Assembly (NCBI GenBank): GCA_900543585.1
Contig: UQRP01000015.1
Span: 1 to 55,357, forward strand
Source of the DNA: an uncultured Prevotella sp.
GTDB lineage: Bacteria > Bacteroidota > Bacteroidia > Bacteroidales > Bacteroidaceae
Reading direction: 5' to 3'
DNA: 55,357 bases
Positions within the stretch are counted from its first letter, which is position 1; each line of letters starts with the position of its first letter. The notes beneath the pieces are model-generated. The model did not search any database. It had not been told where the DNA came from and saw only the letters and a list, made by a program, of their open reading frames with translations. Position numbers and translations under genes: made by a program. This document shows positions 49,796 through 55,357 of the stretch, one piece after another.

Positions 49796-50654
49796 TAAAT
49801 GTATATCACCGCTTAAAGACGAAGATCTCTACAAGGCATGTAAGAAGATTAAGCATGTCGCTCTGGACATGGACGGAACGATCTATCTTGGTAACACCTT
49901 GTTTCCTTATACCCAGGATTTTCTCCGAGGGCTCCGGGAACTATGTATAGGTTATTCCTTCCTGACTAATAATCCTACCAAGAGCAGTATTGATTATCTT
50001 CGGAAGCTCCAGCGGCTTGGCATAGATGCTACAGAAGATCAGATGTATACCTCTGCTATGGCTACTGTGGATTACATCCATCAGCACTATCCATCAGCCC
50101 GTCGCATCTTCGCCTTAGGAACGCCGAGTATGCAGGAGGAATTGAAAAAAGGCGGATATGAATTGTGCGAGGACTCAGCAAGTGATCGTCCGGACATCCT
50201 TGTTGTTGCTTTTGATACAACTCTCGTATATCCAAGATTGTGCCGGGCAGCGTGGTGGGCAAGCAAGCCTGACATACCATATATAGCTACCAATCCGGAT
50301 TGGGTGTGCCCTACTGACGAGGAAACTATCCTCGTAGACTGTGGCTCTATACAGAAGTGTATAGAAGGTGCGACAAAACGTACTGCGGATGTCGTCATCG
50401 GCAAGCCCAACCCAAATATGCTATACTGTATTTGTGATAAATACGGACTTCATCCCGATGAGATTGCAATGGTCGGTGATAGAATATATACAGATGTGGC
50501 GACTGCTCAAAACGCTGGCTCGTTTGGAGTTTTAGTACTCTCAGGGGAGACAACACTTGAGGTGTCATTATCGTATGAAAGGCAGCCCGACCTGACGGCT
50601 CCAAGCATAAAGGAGTTCGGAGAAATCTTACAAAGGGCTCATAACATATCATGA
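49776..50654 (+). CDS. HAD-superfamily IIA phosphatase (NagD/phosphoglycolate-G3P phosphatase type)
   Basis: A 292-residue cytoplasmic phosphatase. Motif I is LDMDGTIYLGN with nucleophile Asp31 and Asp33, motif II is SFLTNNPTKSS, the conserved Lys is in VIGKPNPNML, and motif IV is MVGDRIYTDVATAQNAG. The cap type and motifs fit HAD subclass IIA (NagD, PGP/G3P phosphatase). Three possible in-frame ATGs occur at 49776, 49779 and 49785; all overlap the transporter by 11-20 bp. Given the transporters upstream, it probably dephosphorylates an imported organophosphate such as glycerol-3-phosphate; this is inference. Confidence 0.85.
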   Translation: MMTMKTDKCISPLKDEDLYKACKKIKHVALDMDGTIYLGNTLFPYTQDFLRGLRELCIGYSFLTNNPTKSSIDYLRKLQRLGIDATEDQMYTSAMATVDYIHQHYPSARRIFALGTPSMQEELKKGGYELCEDSASDRPDILVVAFDTTLVYPRLCRAAWWASKPDIPYIATNPDWVCPTDEETILVDCGSIQKCIEGATKRTADVVIGKPNPNMLYCICDKYGLHPDEIAMVGDRIYTDVATAQNAGSFGVLVLSGETTLEVSLSYERQPDLTAPSIKEFGEILQRAHNIS

Positions 50655-50699
50655 AGAGTTTAATCAACATATCTTTCTAAACCTTTAAATTATACTACT

Positions 50700-51941
50700 A
50701 TGAAAAAGAAATTATTTGGCCTACTAAGTTGCGCCATGTTGATTTCGCTGAATGCGAATTCTGCCGAGATCACGAATGACAACTCCACTGGTATGGAGAA
50801 CGGCACAGAAGTCAATGGTGTGGCTCCAACAGAGACTACAGCGACACAGAGCAAGGATGAGACTGGTTGGGAGAAGGTCCTTAAGAGCCTTCCTAAAATC
50901 AGTGGATATTTGCAAACCGGTTGGAACTGGTCTAAGACCTCAGCTGATGGCTCCCATGCATCATCTTCCTTCCAGGCTAAGCGCCTTCGCCTTATCATGG
51001 ATGGTAATGTAGGACCGATTGTAGACTTCCGCTTGCAGATTGAAGCCTTCAATGGTATCAGTGGTTCTACCAATGGAAACGGACAGAAGAATCTCCAGGT
51101 GATGGATGCTTTCGCTACCATCAAACTGGCTCCTGAGTTCAAGATTCGTGCCGGTCAGTTCTATACCCCGTTAGGATATGAGAACTATGATATCTCTCCG
51201 AAGACATTGGAGACGGTGGACTTCTCAAATATAGTCTATCGTATGGCTTGCCGTAATCCGTATGAATACAACTTCGTCGACTATGGTCGTGACCTTGGTG
51301 TAATGTTGATTGGTGATGCTTTTGACTCTGGCAAAGGTTTCCGTTACCTCCATTATGACGTAGCCCTTACCAATGGCTCTCTTCCAAGTAAAGATGATAG
51401 AAACAGCTCAAAAGATTTCTATCTCAGTGCTACGGTAAGACCGGTAAAAAACTTTAATGTCAAGGCTACGTTCAACTGGGGTAAATATTCCAACCAGGAT
51501 TTAGCTGGAGGTAATGGCCTTGGAGAAGAGGGCACCAAGTACAATTCTCTGACCCGTTTCGTCGTCGGTGCTTGGTACAACGATCCTATGGGTTTGGATC
51601 TGCGTGGTGAGTTTGGTACCATGAACTCCAAAGTTAATGGTGTAAAACAAGTTAGTGAGATTGGTGCTTACGTCTTTGCTGGCTACCATCTGGGTAAATG
51701 GCTGCCTATGGTAAGATGGGATATGTATAAAGATAACGGTGAAGATGCTACTGGCAAGAAGATTCGTGAGACAACGACTAACAACTATAACCGTTTGCTT
51801 CTCGGCTTGAATTGGAACTGCCTGAAGAACACGCGAATTATGTTGAACTACCATCACTTCTTCTATAACAACAAATTCAAGGTGGCCAATGGCTATGATG
51901 GCAATAACCAGATTCAGCTCATGGCTCAATTTAACTTCTAA
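50700..51941 (+). CDS. Outer-membrane porin of the OprO/OprP (phosphate-selective porin) family
   Basis: A 413-residue protein with a signal peptide (KLFGLLSCAMLISLNANSA-E). After a short polar linker it forms a series of amphipathic strands: SGYLQTGWNWSK, AKRLRLIMDGNVGPIVDFRL, FKIRAGQFYTPLGYENYD and the final NNQIQLMAQFNF, which ends in Phe as outer-membrane porins do. The family forms trimeric anion-selective pores, often for phosphate or pyrophosphate. It would let phosphorylated compounds enter the periplasm for the two antiporters encoded upstream. It lies 45 bp after the phosphatase gene and 31 bp before the propeller gene. Confidence 0.85.
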   Translation: MKKKLFGLLSCAMLISLNANSAEITNDNSTGMENGTEVNGVAPTETTATQSKDETGWEKVLKSLPKISGYLQTGWNWSKTSADGSHASSSFQAKRLRLIMDGNVGPIVDFRLQIEAFNGISGSTNGNGQKNLQVMDAFATIKLAPEFKIRAGQFYTPLGYENYDISPKTLETVDFSNIVYRMACRNPYEYNFVDYGRDLGVMLIGDAFDSGKGFRYLHYDVALTNGSLPSKDDRNSSKDFYLSATVRPVKNFNVKATFNWGKYSNQDLAGGNGLGEEGTKYNSLTRFVVGAWYNDPMGLDLRGEFGTMNSKVNGVKQVSEIGAYVFAGYHLGKWLPMVRWDMYKDNGEDATGKKIRETTTNNYNRLLLGLNWNCLKNTRIMLNYHHFFYNNKFKVANGYDGNNQIQLMAQFNF

Positions 51942-51972
51942 CATAAGTCTAACATTAAAAACTATAACTATT

Positions 51973-52959
51973 ATGAAAAAAGGAATGATTTTGTTAGCAG
52001 CCTTAGCACTCTGTGCAAGTGTTGCATCAGCCCAGCATCTGGGCACTCAGTATCGTCTGAAGAAAGTCATACAGGTTGAGGGACGTCAGGGAATTGCCGC
52101 TGATAAGGATTATTTCTATGTTTCTGATACCCGTGGTTTGTATAAATATGACCACAACTGGAATCTCGTCCAGAAGCGTGTACAGACCAAGGATGATGGC
52201 CTTTTCCCACATCCTGAGCTCGCTAACCACTTCGGTGATATCGATGTCTACGATGGAAAGATATATACGGGCAACGAGCACTTCAACTTGGGAAGAGGTG
52301 AGAATATCGCTATCTCTGTATACGACGCAAAGACGCTGAAATGGATCGAGGATATTCCATGGTCTCCGGAATCGGGTCAGGTGGAATGCTCAGGCGTGGC
52401 CGTAGACCGTGAGAGTGGACTTATTTGGCTTTCTGACTGGGTAGACAGCCGCTATGTATACGCTTATAGCCTTGCCACGAAGAAGTATTATACCAAGATG
52501 CAGTGCCGTCCAGAGCCTCATTGGTGCCAGGGAATCTACATCGCTGATGGCAAGATGCTCTTCTCTGCTGATGATGGTGAGTCGACATATAATATTCCTG
52601 ACAACCTTTATATCGCTGACATAGCTGGTGCTCCTTATTATGGTCTCAAAGAGGGAACAGAGCCTGTGAAAGCAGATCCTTGGAATGTCAAGACTGACGA
52701 GAATGGCAAAGTTGTAAAGCGTACCGGTTTGATAGCAGGTGGTGCTTTTGCACGTCCTCTGACTCTTTTCCGTGAAATGAGGGACTTCCGCCGTTGTGGT
52801 GAGATTGAAGGTCTGACCGTTGATCCGTTGACAGATGATCTTCTTGTTCTTAACAATCGTGGAACACAGATTATTCTTGGCATGTCTCAGGGCCCGTTCT
52901 CTGACGAAGGATATACAAAGGAGATTCATGAAGTCTACGTTTATGAGAAAATTAAATAA
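51973..52959 (+). CDS. Secreted beta-propeller-like protein of unknown function
   Basis: A 328-residue protein with a signal peptide (GMILLAALALCASVASAQ). The mature part is made of repeated strand units typical of a six-bladed propeller: GIAADKDYFYVSDTRGLYKYD, DIDVYDGKIYTGNEHFNLG, GVAVDRESGLIWLSDWVDS, GIYIADGKMLFSADDG and EGLTVDPLTDDLLVLNNRG. It resembles SdiA-regulated or NHL-type proteins. It may bind or hydrolyse a phosphate ester in the periplasm, as the upstream genes suggest, but no catalytic residues can be assigned. The start at 51973 is chosen because of the signal peptide; a start at 51889 would overlap the porin. Confidence 0.75.
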   Translation: MKKGMILLAALALCASVASAQHLGTQYRLKKVIQVEGRQGIAADKDYFYVSDTRGLYKYDHNWNLVQKRVQTKDDGLFPHPELANHFGDIDVYDGKIYTGNEHFNLGRGENIAISVYDAKTLKWIEDIPWSPESGQVECSGVAVDRESGLIWLSDWVDSRYVYAYSLATKKYYTKMQCRPEPHWCQGIYIADGKMLFSADDGESTYNIPDNLYIADIAGAPYYGLKEGTEPVKADPWNVKTDENGKVVKRTGLIAGGAFARPLTLFREMRDFRRCGEIEGLTVDPLTDDLLVLNNRGTQIILGMSQGPFSDEGYTKEIHEVYVYEKIK

Positions 52960-53272
52960 TAGACATCCATATTAGTTTTACGAATTCTTTTCGGACCATG
53001 TCTATTTTTTCTCGAGTACGGTGAGAACCGTATGTATTCATAGTTTAGCTCCGGGACCCAAGGCCCTGGAGCTTCCATTTTGTGTCGGGTATGACGATTA
53101 TCTCACTGGTTCAATAATTAGATCTTGTACTGGTGGAAATACTAATAGTCACAAGACAACTGCAAATCCCTGCTCCTATGAGACTGCAATCCTGAAAAAT
53201 ATCGTAATTTTGTGATTTGAAAACACAAACAATTTTTAGTAAGAAGCTGACGATTTAATTCAAAGCAAGCAG
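52960..53272. other. Intergenic region with a hairpin between the propeller gene and the S15-type hydrolase
   Basis: AGCTCC (53047-53052) pairs with GGAGCT (53068-53073), with GGG/CCC extending the stem internally, followed by TTCCATTTT. It may terminate the transport gene set. No gene is supported; a 64-codon open frame around 53021 has no recognisable features. Confidence 0.5.
53205..53212 (+). promoter_or_regulatory. Promoter of the S15-type hydrolase, -7 element
   Basis: TAATTTTG fits TAnnTTTG, about 60 bp upstream of the ATG at 53273. No -33 TTTG is visible. Confidence 0.5.
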
Positions 53273-55072
53273 ATGCGGAACATGAGGATTAATCATAAGA
53301 AATATTTGCAGTGTCAATTCATTGTTCTCACTCTTCTGACAGCAATATCCTTTACTGCCTCAGGACAGAACTACACGAAACGGTATGCCCTGATACCTAT
53401 GCGCGATGGTGTTAAACTCTATACAGAGATCTACGAACCTGCTGATACGTGCCGGCATCCTGTCTTAATCATGCGGACTCCCTATTCTCTGGGACACTAT
53501 GGTGAGGATGTCTTCAATAAGGAATCTTTTGGATTGGACAGTATCTACCTGAAGCATAATTATATCTTTGTCAAGCAGAACGTCAGAGGCCGATATCTCA
53601 GTGAGGGACTTTTCATGCAGGTGCGTCCTTATAACGCTGCTAAACATGGTGATGCCACTGACGAAGCGTCTGATACATACGACACCGTGGAATGGCTGTT
53701 GCTTCATTGTCATACGAATGGCCGTGTAGGTGTGAAGGGAACCTCCTATCCTGGCTTCTATGCGTTAATGGCTGCGCTGTCCGGTCACCCGGCTATTAAA
53801 GCGGTGTCACCACAGGCTCCCGTCGGCGACTGGTTTATGGGTGACGATATCCACCACAACGGTGCATTGATGTTGATGGACAGCTACAGCTTCGGTTCAT
53901 CTTTCTTCCGTAAGAGACTCGCTGTTTCCAAAAAGGCTATGCCGTCGCTGCTACCTGTCGATACCACTGTCAATATCTTTTATCATCGGCCTTTAGACAA
54001 TATCCTATCACCGGTGCTGGAAGAGGGCTCTTTCTGGCAGGACATTGTCGGACATCCTAGTTATGATGAATTCTGGCGGAAGCGTCGCTCGGCGAATGGC
54101 GTCAGAGGCTTGAAGCCTGCCGTCATGGTTGTGGGTGGACTCTTTGATGCGGAAGATAATTACGGTACTTGGTCTACGTGGAGGAATATTCAGACTATGT
54201 CTCCGGGGACACCACTCTATCTGGTGGAGGGGCCGTGGTATCATCATGGTTGGAACAACGCTAAATATCAACATCTTGATGATGCATGGTTTGGCAAGGG
54301 CAGTGCTTTCTATTTTATGAATGATATAGAATATCCCTTCTTCGCCTATTATCTGGAAGACAAGGGTAACCGTCCGGCTGCTGTAACCCTTCTCCCGTCC
54401 ATGGAGACGGCGAGGAGCAAGATACAGGACAGATGCTCTGACAGCCTGTGGATAAGGTTAGAGTCTTGGCCTCCCCGCGGTATGAGATATGAAGCGTTTA
54501 GATTAAGAGGTGACACCGTCGTCTCTGATCCTGACAACCCTGTACCGTATTACCATACGTTGACCACCCGGAGCCGTAAACGAGAATACATGGCAGCGGA
54601 TCAGAGCTTTGCTTCGGTGCGAAAGGATGTTTGCACTACCATGGAGCGTGAGTTGTCAGATACCTTAAGACTCTTTGGTCCTGTGAAGGTGCGACTCGAC
54701 CTTATCACTGACGCTACAGACCTTGATGCCATCGTTAAGCTCATCGATGTCCGTCCTGATGGTTATCAGATGCTGATCCGGGGTGATGTCATGCCGGCTC
54801 GGTTCCGTAGGAGCTTTGAGAAGCCGGTGCCTATAAAGAGCGGGAGGAAGTTCTCATTATCTTTCACCATGCCGGATATAGCACATGTCGTTCTTCCTGG
54901 GCATCGTCTGATGGTGCAGGTGCAGTACAGCTGTTTCCCGCTCATTGCTGTCAACCCACAGAAGTTCCTTCCTAATCCTTATAAGGCTACTAAGCAGGAT
55001 TATCAGAAAGCCAGGGTTATCCTTCTTGATAGCTCTGTTGTAGAGCTCCCCGTGGTCACCTCTAGACTGTAG
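53273..55072 (+). CDS. Secreted CocE/NonD-type hydrolase (S15 alpha/beta-hydrolase, amino acid ester hydrolase-like)
   Basis: A 599-residue protein with an N-terminal signal region (FIVLTLLTAISFTASGQ). The alpha/beta-hydrolase motif is KGTSYPGFYAL with nucleophile Ser158; the catalytic Asp is Asp292 in GGLFDAEDNYG and the His is near 324-325 in EGPWYHHGWNN. The C-terminal part (about 380-590) is a beta-jelly-roll domain of the X-Pro dipeptidyl-peptidase type. Members act as acylases, cocaine esterase-like or alpha-amino acid ester hydrolases. The substrate is unknown. It has a separate promoter and lies after a hairpin, so it probably is not part of the transport set. An alternative start is Met4. 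Confidence 0.85.
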   Translation: MRNMRINHKKYLQCQFIVLTLLTAISFTASGQNYTKRYALIPMRDGVKLYTEIYEPADTCRHPVLIMRTPYSLGHYGEDVFNKESFGLDSIYLKHNYIFVKQNVRGRYLSEGLFMQVRPYNAAKHGDATDEASDTYDTVEWLLLHCHTNGRVGVKGTSYPGFYALMAALSGHPAIKAVSPQAPVGDWFMGDDIHHNGALMLMDSYSFGSSFFRKRLAVSKKAMPSLLPVDTTVNIFYHRPLDNILSPVLEEGSFWQDIVGHPSYDEFWRKRRSANGVRGLKPAVMVVGGLFDAEDNYGTWSTWRNIQTMSPGTPLYLVEGPWYHHGWNNAKYQHLDDAWFGKGSAFYFMNDIEYPFFAYYLEDKGNRPAAVTLLPSMETARSKIQDRCSDSLWIRLESWPPRGMRYEAFRLRGDTVVSDPDNPVPYYHTLTTRSRKREYMAADQSFASVRKDVCTTMERELSDTLRLFGPVKVRLDLITDATDLDAIVKLIDVRPDGYQMLIRGDVMPARFRRSFEKPVPIKSGRKFSLSFTMPDIAHVVLPGHRLMVQVQYSCFPLIAVNPQKFLPNPYKATKQDYQKARVILLDSSVVELPVVTSRL

Positions 55073-55146
55073 CGGGGTTTTGCTTATGTTTTTATGGAAG
55101 TTCAGAAGAGTTTTTGGGAAGTTCGGAAAAGTTTTTTTGAAGTCCG

Positions 55147-55347
55147 GAAGTCCGGAAGAGAAGCTTTTTAGAAGTCCGGAAGTCCCGAAGTCCGGTCATT
55201 ACGCTGGAGGATGTTTAGGAGCGACGGCAAGGGTGCCGGATGATAGGAGCGGCGGCATTCCTGCCGCCGGAACCCCTCGCAGGGGATGCTGCTTAGGAAC
55301 GGTGGCAATGGTGCCGGAGGTAGGGGCGGTGGCATTCCTGCCGCCGA
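55147..55347. repeat. REP-like composite repeat, second site
   Basis: The 39-bp CCGGACTTC-family element at 55147-55185 is the exact reverse complement of 40680-40718. Two 25-bp cores follow at 55246-55270 and 55323-55347; the second is part of a 37-bp block (55310-55346) identical to 40515-40551. The region lies downstream of the S15-type hydrolase and runs to the window edge. Confidence 0.9.
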
Positions 55348-55357
55348 AACCCTCAGA

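Overview
The window looks like a chromosomal segment from a member of the Bacteroidota, most likely Prevotellaceae (Prevotella or a close relative). This rests on many promoters with the Bacteroidota -7 element TAnnTTTG (some with TTTG 19-20 bp upstream), on a division/cell-wall (dcw) cluster that lacks murF and ddl, on a putative GlsA/GlsB glycine-lipid pair, on secreted starch enzymes with CBM26-like modules, and on a mid-range GC content with AT-rich intergenic spaces. The genus is inferred, not proven.

Layout. 1-6.6 kb: the start of an AgcS-type symporter on the minus strand, a SLC13-family permease with two TrkA-C-like domains, a short tandem repeat, an AT-rich PIN-type toxin-antitoxin pair, dgt, and the acyltransferase pair on the minus strand. 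6.7-23.3 kb: the dcw cluster mraZ-rsmH-ftsL-ftsI-murE-mraY-murD-ftsW-murG-murC-ftsQ-ftsA-ftsZ, followed by a YqeY-like gene. It starts at a promoter preceded by three 10-bp-phased TGGSG repeats that resemble MraZ boxes. 23.3-28.7 kb: recO on the minus strand, divergent from tRNA-Glu(TTC)-rpsT, then gyrB, a 9-bp tandem repeat, a secreted protein resembling an isolated rhamnosidase N-terminal domain, and rubrerythrin.

28.7-33.4 kb (minus strand): an EamA transporter, pncB and a secreted GH3 glycosidase. 33.8-40.2 kb (plus strand): a secreted CBM26-type protein, a GH13 alpha-amylase whose 3' end carries a frameshift inside a 21-bp repeat, a GDSL hydrolase, ung and a DUF3109 gene. 40.2-46.7 kb is an accessory block: a 138-bp tandem repeat, REP-like palindromic elements, a Type III-like restriction-modification pair (res before mod) with an AT-rich insert in mod, a DUF5675 gene and a frameshifted gene remnant.

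46.7-53.0 kb: a compact plus-strand gene set, namely GlpT, a second organophosphate antiporter of the same family, a HAD-IIA phosphatase, an OprO/OprP-like porin and a secreted beta-propeller-like protein. Together they could carry a phosphorylated small molecule across both membranes and dephosphorylate it. A CocE/S15-family secreted hydrolase follows, and the window ends in further copies of the same REP-like repeats seen at 40.5 kb.

All family calls come from reading translated sequence and motifs by eye. Promoter, hairpin and repeat coordinates were counted by hand and may be off by a base.
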